From Symbiodinium microadriaticum (lineage: Eukaryota > Sar > Dinophyceae > Suessiales > Symbiodiniaceae): 64,000 nucleotides of DNA. The position numbers and the translations under genes were made by a program. Shown here piece after piece: positions 42,301 to 53,236 of the stretch. The stretch spans positions 220,073 through 284,072 of the forward strand of contig LSRX01000859.1 of assembly GCA_001939145.1 (NCBI GenBank), read 5' to 3'. The notes beneath the pieces were generated by a model that saw only the letters and a program-made list of their open reading frames with translations, was not told where the DNA came from and made no database searches. Numbering within the stretch: the stretch's first letter is position 1; each line of letters starts with the position of its first letter.

Positions 42301-42680
42301 ATCCGGGATATGCTCTCAGCGAAGCAGGAACTTCTGCAAGGCTTGGCGCACGCTGAATCAGCAACACAACACGATCTTTGGCAGGGCTCTGGGTTGATGT
42401 GATATGATTAGGTGATTAGGTCATTCGGACTCAGAGCAGGCGCTCAAGCCTTCGATGCTTGGAATCCATGGCGACTCAATGTTCTCACGCCAGCAGCCCA
42501 TCGAAACATACTCCAATGCCGGCCTCAGCCAACCGAACACTCGAAGGTGATCAGAAAGGGCATTGAAGTCATCGTACTTCTCACAAGACTACCTTCTCTG
42601 CCACTCTTTCTCTGCTTGACTCATGATGCAAGCACTCCAGATCGAAGCAGCGGGCTCTGCCGCTAGCATCGGCTTACTGC
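39320..42680. other. presumed introns of NHL gene; microsatellites and telomere-like tract
   Basis: No further motif is certain. A CCTAAACCCTAAACCCC tract lies at 40152-40169 and ATC/ATT repeats at 41440-41680. A minus reading SLYVDHISARGEPLPWGIDY at about 42.28-42.22 kb may be one more diverged propeller exon. Confidence 0.35.
41440..41680 (+). repeat. CATCAT microsatellite, imperfect
   Basis: Dense CATCATCATC and related ATCACC, ATCGTC trinucleotides. Ser/His-rich frames are repeat translations. Confidence 0.85.
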
Positions 42681-42683
42681 CAC

Positions 42684-42737
42684 CGCGCTGCATCATCAAG
42701 AGGCGGTTGTTGGCAGAGTCGCTAAGGTAGACCAGGC
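42684..42737 (-). CDS. NHL-repeat exon, LVYLSDSANNRL
   Basis: A 54-base exon on the minus strand between GAG acceptor and a GT donor (GTGGCAG). It encodes LVYLSDSANNRLLMMQR. It joins exactly in phase to the exon at 42788-42854 across a 50-base GC-AG intron, giving GVATDA-G-LVYLSDSANN, a canonical NHL blade. This is the best-supported splice in the window. Confidence 0.8.
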
Positions 42738-42787
42738 CTCGCTAGGTTTGCACACACTGCACCACTCGCCTCGATGTTGTCCAGTGC

Positions 42788-42854
42788 CTGCATCCGTCGC
42801 CACCCCGCTTGGCTCGTTGAGCTCTGCATTGGGGGCCTCCAGCGGCAGCCCCTC
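42788..42854 (-). CDS. NHL-repeat exon, LNEPSGVATDA
   Basis: A 67-base exon on the minus strand between CAG acceptor and a CAG/GC donor. It encodes EGLPLEAPNAELNEPSGVAT and then DA plus one base. A-x-L-N-x-P-S-G-V-A is the first half of the NHL blade completed by the next exon. Confidence 0.8.
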
Positions 42855-43639
42855 CTGGCCCAGAAAGGTTCCGATAGGCGGCCGTGAACCATCTAAGCCT
42901 CATGCCGTGTTCAACAAAGCATCGGATATACGGAGAGGTCAACCCAAGGCAGCAACCACACACCTTCGGATGATATGCAAAGATTTGCTATGCGCTGTAG
43001 CATATTTCGGCCCTCAGCGCTCGAACTCATCAGCCTGTGCCCAAGCACTGACCTATACATCTCCAATTGACTGTAAAAGTCACAGAAAGTCACACCGGGC
43101 ATGAGACATTCACATACAGTGCAGAAAGCAAAAACACACGTCTATCTGGACCTCAGCTCTTGCCCGAAGCCCGGGAGTGGTGCCTGGAGGTCGTTCCCAC
43201 GCTGGCCAGAGCCAGCCAGCCTGGAGTGCTGCAGTTCCGATACATGCCTGTCTCCAACAGGAAAACCCCAACTGCTACAACCCTTCAAACTGATCCCGCT
43301 CCAGGGACGTGTTGATCACGCCCAGATAGCTCTGAAACTCCAGCGACATGGATCGCACCTCGCGGCATGTCCGCTGCTTCATGTCGCTAACATCATCCGG
43401 AAACATTGAGCATTGCTAAAAAGGGGTAGCACTATATTGGCTATTTTACGAGTGGTAGCCATCCTCTTCCATTCGATGGCCGTCACTTTGGCCAGTTAGA
43501 TCCGATCGAGCTCGTGTGGTCACCAACGCGGGGGTCTACAGCATGTTTTTCGGTTTGGGCGCTCTTTTGCAAATACAACAGCACTTCAACACTCTGTTGT
43601 TGCTTGCACAACTTATCAACTGGACTGCCGGGATTTCGC

Positions 43640-43668
43640 CTGCTGGCCCATGCTTTCCGCAATGTAGA
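43640..43668 (-). CDS. NHL-repeat exon, NVYIAES
   Basis: The minus strand reads VNVYIAESMG, the strand of an NHL blade second half with Glu in place of the usual Asp. The exon is very short and its borders are approximate. Confidence 0.45.
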
Positions 43669-43754
43669 CGTTGACAGGCAGCGTGCCGTCCTGTGCGGGA
43701 ACGCAATGAATAGCCAAGAGTTTTTCACGCCGCGACGTCTGGAGGGGTCCTCGT

Positions 43755-43794
43755 TGCTGACGAAAGCGGAAGACACTGCAACCCCGGAAGGGCC
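43755..43794 (-). CDS. NHL-repeat exon, GPSGVAVSS
   Basis: After CAGCTGCAG the minus strand reads GPSGVAVSSAF, the first half of an NHL blade. The likely partner is the NVYIAES exon about 100 bases further on. Confidence 0.5.
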
Positions 43795-44849
43795 CTGCAG
43801 CTGAGAGGTCGGCAATAAGCACAAAGGAGACTCTCTGCCCGGCCTGCATCCGTGCCAGCCAGGCCACTCCGCCGTCGCCTTTGCCCTGGCTTTGTCCAGT
43901 GGAGCCCCCGGCAGCTGTCAGGATGACGTTGGCTTGGAACTCGTTGCTGCCTTCAGGGATGCATCCTCCAAAAACGACGGATAAAAAGCCGTCGCGGCTT
44001 GTCTAAAATAACTTGATGCTGTCTCGCTGGCAAACGCGTGTTAAGGCCTGGAAAGTGCCCCTACACTTCCAACTCGAATCGATCGGGTTGAGGCTTGGTA
44101 ACACGTCAAACACCTTTCTGAGGACCTGAACACGAATGAGGCCATGGCTCGAGGCAGGAAAAAGGGAGATTCTTGTGTGCAGTCGAATTCTGGCCTAGTA
44201 CATCTGTCACAACTAAGTCTTGCTTTTGGTGAGACTAGAAGGATGTGAGATGTCTCCCTCGGGTACGTGTTTGTCTCAAGATCGATTTCTCACAAAGTCT
44301 CGACGAAACTAGAAGTTGCCAAAACGGCGGCTTCAGGGGAAGAAAGGGACGGCTTCAGATCCTGAAGATGCTGGTTCATGTGAGCCCGGGCCACTTGATG
44401 GAAGTACAATCCGCTTTCGGAGGCCTCGACACTGCCCACTTGAGAACGACATCAAACGTGCTTGCTGCCGCTTTTTGACATAAGTCTCAGGGTGTGAACT
44501 CCAAGCCAAGAGGTTGGAGTTTGAGAGTTTAACCGTTGTGAGTCTGACAGGCGAACGGCTCGGTGTGATTCAACATCAAGATGTGGCTTGAGGCCCGGAT
44601 TGAAAGTTCCGACTGAGCTTCTATGCATACCTGGCGACTTCGACAGTTTCGAATTAAAGCGTCGAAGATTGAGAGTCGGAGAGGTTTGAGCTTTGCCGCC
44701 CGCTGTCCCATGTCGTATCTCCATCGCGTGACACCATTGCGGTTGCCACCCCTTAATCCTGCCCAAGGACAATCTGCTTGTCTTCACTGCAGACCCCAAA
44801 GCTTTGAAAGTGTACATGCGCCCTCGCAAGCGCGAGCCTGGAATCCTGA

Positions 44850-44897
44850 CCGGGATTTCCATGGACACCACACGGAGCACATTGTTGCCACTATCGC
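44850..44897 (-). CDS. NHL-repeat exon, DSGNNVLRVV
   Basis: After TTTGCAG the minus strand reads DSGNNVLRVVSMEI in the frame where the first residue is completed across the junction. D-S-G-N-N-x-(L/I)-R-(V/K)-V is the second half of an NHL blade. Confidence 0.65.
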
Positions 44898-45325
44898 CTG
44901 CAAAGCCGACATCAACGACATGGTGTTTCTGGCCGGCATCTTATGCAAACGTTGCAGGCCAGGTGCAAATCCAGAGCATCTGGTTCCTGGGCGCAAAAGG
45001 CAAGGAATCCACCGGTCTTCCTCTGCTGTGGTATGTTCTGGCGCACAATCCTTCCTATGATGTACTTCATAACAACATTGTGCCAGGCCGGGAAAAAACG
45101 GCAATTGCGACATCGAAAGACATTGCACATGCACACATTTGCGTGTTCGTGGAAAATGGAAACACCTATTGTCTGGGAATGTTTTAGGCCCGTGGCCGCA
45201 GCTGCAAGCGTACCTCCTACACCGCAAGTAGCGCCCTAGAATTTGCAATGGTCCACCGTCGACACCCCCCCCGAACAGCGAGATCGACACGACCTCTTCC
45301 CGCTAACAAGGGCTGGGTCCAGGAC

Positions 45326-45363
45326 AGGTCCACAGCCACGCCTGAAGGTCCATTCAGCTGTGC
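45326..45363 (-). CDS. NHL-repeat exon, AQLNGPSGVAVD
   Basis: After CAG the minus strand reads AQLNGPSGVAVDLS in phase 0. It continues the exon at 45590-45659 directly (GGPARE then AQLNGPSG), completing the typical F-S-G-D-G-G-P-A-x-x-A-x-L-N-x-P-x-G-V-A-V-D blade. The lower end is approximate. Confidence 0.75.
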
Positions 45364-45589
45364 CTGGCCCGGCGCAAGTCTTCGGGCAGGGACCCCAGTG
45401 CATTGAACCTTTGTGGTCTCCATCAACAGCCATGCCCCGTGCCAATCAAACAAAGCAGCAACAGTCAACAGTCGCCTGCACCTGTGCATGTAACTTCTTG
45501 ACCACAAGGCACAGGCTAGGAATGATGGCCACATCCCTGAAACAAGTTTTTGACTTAAGACGAATCCTGGACTTCGCAACCTCACTCGC

Positions 45590-45659
45590 CTCCCGTGCTG
45601 GCCCGCCATCACCGGAGAAGCCCCGAAAGCCGTTCCCGGCGACTGTTTCAATGATACCT
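45590..45659 (-). CDS. NHL-repeat exon, TVAGNGxxGFSGDGGPA
   Basis: The minus strand reads GIIETVAGNGFRGFSGDGGP and then ARE, one of the most recognisable NHL stretches. It ends GAG followed by GCGAGT, a GC donor, in phase 0. Confidence 0.8.
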
Positions 45660-45899
45660 CTCTGGCACAGGCGCATTCACATGACGTGAACTGCATGAGA
45701 TGGCCTCCTTGTCATTCATAGTTAGCTGACTACTTTCTGTGCAGCACAAGAATGCTCAAGACACACATGAGTGATTAGCTATGGCCATGGCTTTGTGGGC
45801 ACTTGCATTCAGACCCCTGAGTGAACGGACCAGGTCACATGACCTGTCTCCCTCCTCAACTCCGAACGTTTCCCTCCGTTCCAGCCTCTGTTGAGAGGG

Positions 45900-45963
45900 T
45901 CCTGCGTCAAGTCAATTTTGCGAACCCGATCACTCCCGTAGTCCGCGATGTAGAGCGACCTCT
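45900..45963 (-). CDS. NHL-repeat exon, LYIADYGSDRVRKID
   Basis: The minus strand reads RSLYIADYGSDRVRKIDLTQ. L-Y-I-A-D-x-G-x-x-R-(V/I)-R-K-(I/V) is the second half of an NHL blade. It follows the LGLALDR exon at 46.5 kb. Confidence 0.75.
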
Positions 45964-46468
45964 CAAAAGAAAACATGCTTGCATGCTCGCGACTGCATCA
46001 GTCTTAGCAGAAAGACTTGCAGTTGTCGGCCGACTTAACAGAAACTTCTACACTTGCTGTTTTAGCCCCTTGCTCTCCCGAAATTGATGCCCTGGACTTG
46101 ACATTATGCTGTCTTCACATGTTGCAAACTAGCAAGCAGTTTGGTTGTCACAGTAGGTACACCTCCTGCACTGTTCAATATCAAGTCGCGACCCCTTGCC
46201 CATGTCGGGCAAAACAGTGCTTGGCAGAGTGCCGCACACCACAGAGTCAGAGCACGTCAACAGCCTGACCAAGGTTGCAGCCTGGACAAACACCTTCCGG
46301 CTCCAAAGAAAATGTAACTTTTCAGATCTTGTTTGTCGTTTCTTAAAAAGCCTGACATCTTGAATCGCAATCGATGTCTTCAGATTCAAGCAATGCCCCC
46401 AACCTTTGCTTGTGCTCTTCACACACTTCGAAATGTTCTGTGCCAAATCTGCTGGGAGGCGTGTGATC

Positions 46469-46530
46469 CCGGTCCAAAGCAAGACCGAGCGGTGTGGAGA
46501 GCTGTGCGTTGAAGGCCGAACCAAAGTCCC
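46469..46530 (-). CDS. NHL-repeat exon, LSTPLGLALD
   Basis: After GTTGCAG the minus strand reads GDFGSAFNAQLSTPLGLALD and then R, before a GA-type donor (GATCAC). A-x-L-x-x-P-x-G-(L/V)-A-(L/V)-D is the first half of an NHL blade. Confidence 0.7.
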
Positions 46531-47239
46531 CTGCAACCACAAGCGGCACAGGCGACAATGAGTAGGACAGGGGGATGTTTCTTCTTCGCGTCTTCGGTGT
46601 TAGTATGGCATGGGTTGCGCCTTGAAGTTTGGGGGGCTATTGTTCTAGCTCCAAGATCCAGGGCATCTGTGTCACTTTCTGTTTCACCGGTCGCAAGTAA
46701 AGCCTAACAACATCCAACGATGGAGGATCCCCAAAGGTCCAAATCTCTGTACAGTAGACACGCTTGCTGTTTCTGGTGAACATCCTGCCAGTCCGCGAAG
46801 CTGAAGCTGTGGCAGACAGCATTATCCAGGCACACCAAAGCAAGAGCCACACCCGTGCAAGAAATTGGACCCAACACAACGCCCCTCCGAAGAGGCAACC
46901 ATAAACTGGCTTAAACCCGAACACTTGAACTTTTACACGAACCTGCAAGAACCTGCATCCCCGACAGCTTCAAGCACTGGGAAGGGGCCAGTTGCAGAAG
47001 ACTTCATCCTGACAGGCTCCCTCAATAGTGCGAAAACAAACTTGGGTTTCATGCGCCTCTCACTCCTGGGAAGAACTGTCCTGCAAGAGTGTAGACTCGA
47101 CCTTGGATGTGTTCTTGTGGACTTCCACTCTGAGGCTGCCATTTCGCGTGGCATTGTCTCTGGGTCAGCACACGCTGTTCTGCTGCTTCTTTCCAACCAT
47201 CCATGCGATTTCGGGCGCTCTCTTCGTAGGTGCATGGAA

Positions 47240-47331
47240 TGCAGCTGGGCGGCCCTCCTCTATGTCCAACCAGCGCAGCATGTGCGTACCCCGCTCAGTG
47301 AAGAAGACACGCTGGTTGGAGACGGCTATGC
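47240..47331 (-). CDS. NHL-like exon, GIAVSNQRVFFTERGTH
   Basis: After TGTAAG the minus strand reads IAVSNQRVFFTERGTHMLRW and then LDIEEGRP. The spacing of G-(I/V)-A-V ... R-V-F-(F/V)-(T/S)-E-x-x-x-H-x-L-R fits a complete, diverged propeller blade. First NHL-type exon after LINE-B. Confidence 0.55.
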
Positions 47332-47425
47332 CTTACAGCATCTGTTGCTCACTGGACCCTTCATCAACTAGCAGCCATATTTTGGGGGGCGGCGGTCCTG
47401 TGCAAAGATCCTAGACTCACTGTGG

Positions 47426-48306
47426 TTACGGAAAGAATGAGGCGGACCTAAGGAGCTTCTTGCACGTTGGCAGCCCCCTTAGCTTGTTCCAGACTGGACG
47501 GTTCAGTGCCGGCCTGTGAAGTTGCAAGAAGGCGTATGGAAAAATTGCGTCTTCGATAGGGTGGGCCTGAGGGGTCTGTGAGAGCCAGTACCACGCCAAT
47601 TCGGTGCACTGTTCTGCCCAGTGTACTCTACGACGTCTTGGCCTTATCCTGGACTTTACAGTACCACCCGTGTAAACAAACGCCTTCGTAAAGGACATTC
47701 CTTTCCAGGTTGCTCGGGGTTGCTCACGAAACATGACCAAGCAACTTCAACTGTGCCGTGTGGATGTAGTGTGTGAGTGGGGGTTGGTCAGCGAGTGCAC
47801 GAACGCCTGCGTTGCGAATCTTCTGAGGATTTTGGTTTGGCGCTTGTGGAGTGACTATGACTGGAAAGCTTCCAGTCTGTGGAGGTCTGCTCTTGTGAAC
47901 ACTGCTGATTCCTCGGGACAAACACTGTATTGTAGATCCGAACGAAGCCTGCAGGCGACATTCAGGCCTGTCTCCTGAACTGATGCAACGTCTTAAAAAA
48001 GCTTGCCGGCTTTGGCCAATGTGGTTAGCAAGGAAATGGGCCTGTAGTCTTGTGGGTCACCCATCGTCCCCTTCTTGTGGATTTCATCAACAATGGCTTC
48101 TGACCAAGCCTGTGGGACAACACCTGTGTGCGCACGGTGGGCGCGCGTGCTTGCGTTTTCGCAGAGGGCATGCAGGGGGGGTTAGAAGTACTCCATGGGG
48201 ACCGCTTCTGTTGCTTGGAGGGTACCTCTTTTATTGGCGGCAGGGATAAGCAGTCAATGGGGTCCAGTGATTGACCAGTGGATGGGGACCCAGTGTGCGC
48301 TTGCAC
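47426..48306 (-). pseudogene. LINE-B reverse transcriptase remnants and 3' end
   Basis: Near 48.12-48.02 kb the minus strand reads VPQAWSEAIVDEIHKKGTMG and then DPQDYRPISLLTTLA, the classic first RT block of LINEs (D-Y-R-P-I-S-L-L). The next recognisable part (about 47.85-47.43 kb) is C-terminal: ILRRFATQAFVHSLTN, then FTKAFVYTGGTVKSRIRPRR and RRVHWAEQCTELAWYW. The polymerase core including F-A-D-D is absent. Confidence 0.65.
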
Positions 48307-48442
48307 CTTGTTGTGGTTGTTGTTGTTGTGGTGGTGGTGGGTGTGGATGAGTGTGGTTGTGAGTTTGGATGAGTGTGGTTGTGGTTGTGGTTAAGGTTGT
48401 GGGTAAGATTGTGGCCAAAGTTGTTAAGGTGGTTGTTATTGT

Positions 48443-48513
<71 letters not shown>
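48303..48513 (+). repeat. GTT/GTG and GCTGTT microsatellite, left of gap
   Basis: TTGTTGTGGTGG text then pure GTTGCT hexamers up to the run of N. Confidence 0.95.
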
Positions 48514-49175
48514 NNNNNNNNNNNNNNNNNNNNNNNNNNNNNNNNNNNNNNNNNNNNNNNNNNNNNNNNNNNNNNNNNNNNNNNNNNNNNNNNNNNNNNN
48601 NNNNNNNNNNNNNNNNNNNNNNNNNNNNNNNNNNNNNNNNNNNNNNNNNNNNNNNNNNNNNNNNNNNNNNNNNNNNNNNNNNNNNNNNNNNNNNNNNNNN
48701 NNNNNNNNNNNNNNNNNNNNNNNNNNNNNNNNNNNNNNNNNNNNNNNNNNNNNNNNNNNNNNNNNNNNNNNNNNNNNNNNNNNNNNNNNNNNNNNNNNNN
48801 NNNNNNNNNNNNNNNNNNNNNNNNNNNNNNNNNNNNNNNNNNNNNNNNNNNNNNNNNNNNNNNNNNNNNNNNNNNNNNNNNNNNNNNNNNNNNNNNNNNN
48901 NNNNNNNNNNNNNNNNNNNNNNNNNNNNNNNNNNNNNNNNNNNNNNNNNNNNNNNNNNNNNNNNNNNNNNNNNNNNNNNNNNNNNNNNNNNNNNNNNNNN
49001 NNNNNNNNNNNNNNNNNNNNNNNNNNNNNNNNNNNNNNNNNNNNNNNNNNNNNNNNNNNNNNNNNNNNNNNNNNNNNNNNNNNNNNNNNNNNNNNNNNNN
49101 NNNNNNNNNNNNNNNNNNNNNNNNNNNNNNNNNNNNNNNNNNNNNNNNNNNNNNNNNNNNNNNNNNNNNNNNNNN
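48514..49175. other. assembly gap of 662 N
   Basis: Unsequenced. Both edges are trinucleotide-type repeats (GCTGTT on the left, GGTGGT and GGC on the right), so the gap most likely covers a long microsatellite expansion within LINE-B. Confidence 0.99.
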
Positions 49176-49235
49176 GTCGTGGTGGTGGTGGTGGTGGCGG
49201 CGGCGGCGGCGGCGGTGGTGCTGCTGCTGCTTGTG
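49176..49235 (+). repeat. GGT/GGC microsatellite, right of gap
   Basis: GTGGTGGTGGTGG then GGCGGCGGC then GCTGCTGCT. Confidence 0.9.
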
Positions 49236-49260
49236 GTGGCCTGACAGATTTCCTCTGCTG

Positions 49261-49965
49261 CTACACAGTGGGAGGCTGTTTGCTTTTGCTTGCTTGCTTG
49301 CTTGCAGTTTCCCCGCCGTGACAGGTGGGCTGCACCCGCCCAACTGCCCGTCTCCATACTTCGGCCAGTTTGATTTGAGCTCCCTTGGCTGCACAGTTGG
49401 GGCAGGGAACAGCAGGCACCCCGAGCTGAGAGACGCAACGTGCTCTCTCTTTCCTCGGTGATGAAAGCTGAGGCCCCGATGGAGAGATGTGGGAGAGTTC
49501 TTGCGACCCTTCGAGAAGGAAGGGCATGGCCCATGGCAGAAGCCTCGAAGCTCCGAAGTCCTGGCACTCCCCAAGTGCTTTCTGGGGTCCGTACAGTAGT
49601 CGCCCCAATGCTCGGCCCCAGATCTGTGCAATCCTACCTTCCCAGAAAGGCTCATGTCCCTTGACTTTGCCTCTCTTCTTACTCAGCTCAATGTGAGCAA
49701 GTGCCATCCTTCTAGCTATTATTCTTTCAAGTTCAGGACCAGCATCGAATGATTGATAGGCACTGGAGAGCCTCCGACGGGATGTTGTCGGGTTCCTACA
49801 TGGGGCCGGTGTAGGTTTGCTCGGGAGAAGCCCGCCGCTGCCTGGCCAAGTGAGTCGGCCTGCTTGCTGTAGCCTGTGGGTTTGGGTCTGTGAGTGTGTG
49901 CTTGTAGTCCGAGCGGATGCGTTTGATCCAGCGCCACTTGTCGTGCGCGTCCAGTGGAGCCTCAC
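49261..49965 (-). pseudogene. LINE-B, region between endonuclease and RT
   Basis: A 234-residue frame beginning MRLHWTRTTSGAGSNASART with basic and Ser-rich text, no catalytic motif. Its place between endonuclease and RT remnants suggests a linker. The sequence after about 49.5 kb may instead be unrelated. Confidence 0.3.
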
Positions 49966-50374
49966 TCCGCTAATCGTTCTTCAAGCCACTGTTGCTTGTG
50001 AAGACGGGCCTGTGAGCGTATGGTTTTGCGTAACCGTGGCTCTGCCTGGCATTGCATTCTGGAGTCTGTCCACTGGGCTGGGGGTTGCTGGGCTGTGTGG
50101 GGCCGGTCTAGGGTGACACTCAGCTCAAAAAGGTGGGCTGGTTGTCTGCCTGTGAGGCAAGCTGTTCATCAGCCACTTCGGCTCCAAAGTGAGCATGTGG
50201 CCCCAAACTGCCCCGGTTGGAAGCCAGCTCGTCTCGCAGCTCGGCAGAAGCAGCGATTCACTTTTGGACTGGCTGTGAAGTAAATCGCTCAGGTCTGTCC
50301 AGAACTTGCCCTGTACCTGCTGCGGTTGTGTGGAGCGTACACCACCTGAACTGTGAGCGGGGCCTCGGCCGTGT

Positions 50375-50788
50375 TTAGCTTGGAGGTGAGGAACGACCAT
50401 AGATGGCCACGATGTCCAGGATGCATGACGTAAGGCGGGGTGAAGTTATCAACGAGACGACTGTGAAGGTCTGCGTGGGCTGGCCGTTTGAATCGAGGAT
50501 GTCATGTGCACTGTGTGTGACCGTACACCCATCAATTATAAATCGGTCCTGTTGCTTGATGTTGTTCTCCGTGAGGGCCAGCCAGTCCACACCGTGATGC
50601 CGCATGATGCGGAACAGACTGTGTAACTTTCCAGCGAGCAATCCGGCGGTGTTCCAAAAGCCACCCTTGAGCCTTACTCCCGGACGAAGCTGCGTCACAT
50701 GTCGTTGGCAACCATGGCCTGTGCGTGTGTTGCCTCGTCTGTGTGTCGTGTTCCTGCTGCCAAGTGATGCGACTGGTCTGTGAGGCAA
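50375..50788 (-). pseudogene. LINE-B AP-endonuclease N-terminal half
   Basis: The minus strand reads GGFWNTAGLLAGKLHSLFRI, with the conserved Asn of the first endonuclease strand, then MRHHGVDWLALTENNIKQQD with the catalytic Glu in L-T-E-N. LTSCILDIVAIYGRSSPPS follows as the third strand block. Later motifs (GDxN, SDH) are not visible. Confidence 0.6.
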
Positions 50789-52001
50789 TGGTGCGTGTTG
50801 ATTGAGTGGGGCTGTCAGGGCGAGGGCAGCGGAGTGGCAAGAAGTTCTGCTGGTGGGAGGGGTCTCGGCTCCCGGGGTCGAATGGGACCGGGTATGTAAG
50901 GGTGATCAACTTCCTCAAGCCGCGATGTTCGATTCGAAGCGACGGGTGGTTGGGGGGTTCTGTTGTTCTGTGAAGGTTGTCGCTTCACTCTAAGCTCCGG
51001 GGTTGTGCCAACAGCACGTGAAAGCCACGAGATCTGAGCGGTCTGGGCCGTGTGAGTAGCGACTTCGGGCAGTGTACTACTGGGCAGGGCGCAGGTTCGT
51101 ATGAAGGCTTTGGCTGGTGGGGCCTAGACGAGGAGCCCGTACCTCGGCTATGGGTTGGAAGGGAGGTGAAAGCTCCACGCCATGCACGATAGTCGTGCCT
51201 GCTGCGAGCCCGGACTGTGATGCGGCCTCGTGCTCTATGTTGTCGCCCTTGGTGGCTGTGTGGATGTGGTGGGGGCGGTGTCGCGGGGCACTTCGTTGCC
51301 GAAAGGCACAGTACAACAACCCTCAGAGCAGCCTGGAAAAAGAGAACTGCGAAGAGAAGTTGTCCGAAAAATATTGAAGTGGCTCAGCGTGCGAGGGTGT
51401 CGTCTTGAACTATGGTACAATCGGCAGCCTGCGAAAAGGGAAAACGCACGACTGCAAAGGAAGGTCTGGAAGATTCGGCGCGCCTGCCTGAGACGGGGGT
51501 TGATGCACCACTCCTCCCACTGCTCCTGTGTGTAGTCGTGGGGGACGCCACCACCATCGAGCTCTGCCTGTGAGGCGAAGGGGTAGTGGCGAGAACCAAT
51601 TCTGCGTAATCGTCGAGGAGCTGGGCAGGCTGGCGGCACTGACTCCCGACGCGGCCTCACATCCTCTTCACCGGCCGCCCCTCATCGAACATATCTGAGA
51701 TACTCCCGAGACCGTGAAGGCGGGCTCCGCTCTTGGCTCGCCATCTTTTCCATCAGCTAGTCGGTGGGGTCCTGAGGCTTATGAAGTGGCTCCTCTCTTT
51801 GCCCTTCGGTTGCACTTGGACAAACTTCACTGGCCACGGGAACTCATAGCGGAACCTGGCCAGCCAAGTCCCCAGGCCCTCCTCCTCGCCGGCATTGCAA
51901 ACCGGGATGGCCTTGGTTAAAAAGTGGCTTGGCCTCCGAGTACTTCTGGGCTGTGAGCTGGCTGGCGTTGTCAAAGACCTCCTGCTCGACCGTCGTCTGG
52001 T

Positions 52002-52628
52002 TCACCTGGTGCCGGAGCCGATCGTACCAGAGCTTGCACGCCGTTGCTCGAGCAAAGCTGGCGCAACGCTCACTGGGGGTCTGTATTTGACCTCGCCAGC
52101 CTGTGAGGGATCCGGTCGTAATGGTGTGGGAGTTTTTGGCACGCTTGTACACAATCCTCCCCAAGCATGCCTCTTTCGAGTCGACAAGGATGAGCATTTT
52201 CCAGAGAGGAAACAGCAGCTGGAGAACCTGGCGAAGGCCATCTTGGGGGCCCGGATTTTTTGCTCCAACATGCTGACCCTGTCATTGGTGGCCGCCTGTA
52301 AGGGAAGAGTAGACCACTCCAAGGGCCAGGGCAACCTTTCTGCTGCATGGCTGCTTGGCTCAGTCCATGCACTGCCCTGTCGTGGCCGGGGCCTGTGAAA
52401 CCTGATGGCTGGCACTGATACTGTGGAAGAGGAGCTGGGCATGCTAAATCGTTGCTCCATTACCCCCACTTTAGGCGACAGCTCCTTTTGATTAGCTTCC
52501 TGTCGTTCCCCTTGCAAGTTGAGCTGTTCCATGCTGTTCCAGTTGGCTGGCACACTGGGCCAAAAGGCCTGCCATTTGTCCATTTCGGAGTTTGCCATTG
52601 CACTAGCTGAGCCAAGACTGTGAGGCAA
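52002..52628 (-). pseudogene. LINE-B ORF1-like frame
   Basis: A 208-residue frame with NSEMDKWQAFWPSVPANWNS and a helical NDRVSMLEQKIRAPKMAFAR stretch. No recognised domain. It is listed because of its position upstream of the endonuclease. Adjoining frames (51.75-52.2 kb, containing RFRYEFPWPVKFVQVQP) may be its continuation. Confidence 0.35.
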
Positions 52629-53216
52629 TACTGTGAAACCGACCTGTGTGGGACACAGCAGAACAGGCTTGAACCGCTCACGAGCTTAGCCAGTGTGACC
52701 TAGCATGCCTTAAAACGTCCGGACGAAACCAGTGCCAGACCAAGCGGCCAAAAGGATCGCCCAGCGGGCTCTGGAAGCCAGGAGCTCCGTCCTTGGCCAA
52801 GGCTATCATGGAGTGAGAGGTCACATTTGGGGCTTCTCGAAGCTGCCTTGTCTGTTTCCACCCCCAGCCCAGCGAGCTCATCGACTGGCAGCGATGCGAT
52901 CTGGAAATTCCGCAGGTCTTGCACTCGAAGCACTGACGTTAATCGACATGAAACGCTGCGAATTCCCCCGCCCCGCGCTGACCATGCACAACCATTTTGG
53001 AGGTCGGACTGCTGCGCTGGGAGCTTCCTGCCTGGGGAGACCTTGATGTCTTGGCTGAGGACCGTTAACCACAAAACAATTTGTCCACCAATTACCACAT
53101 TTCAATCTAGATAATGCAGCGGCCTTCATATCTAGAATAGGGTCTTGGGGTGCATAAACCGATGAACGAACTCTAGCTAAAGTGTATGTACATATGCAGA
53201 GCCACATATTAACTAC

Positions 53217-53236
53217 ACACCCCCCCCCCCTCCCCA
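53217..53236 (+). repeat. poly(C) tract
   Basis: A run of thirteen C followed by TCCCC, seen directly. Confidence 0.9.

Larger units (their letters stand above)
47426..52628 (-). mobile_element. LINE-B: decayed LINE fragment
   Basis: On the minus strand: an ORF1-like frame (52.6-52.0 kb), AP-endonuclease N-terminus (50.8-50.4 kb), further endonuclease/RT lead text (50.0-49.3 kb), a sequence gap, the RT stretch DEIHKKGTMGDPQDYRPISL (48.1 kb) and C-terminal text with FVYTGGTVKSR and RRRRVHWAEQC (47.65 kb). The RT catalytic core between 48.0 and 47.95 kb is missing, so the copy is internally deleted. It is unrelated in sequence to LINE-A. It lies between the lectin and NHL exons, presumably within an intron. 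Confidence 0.7.

Noticed and set aside
48231-49655. Frames of 290-470 codons around 48.2-49.7 kb
   Set aside because: They run through 662 N and microsatellites; the apparent length is an artefact.
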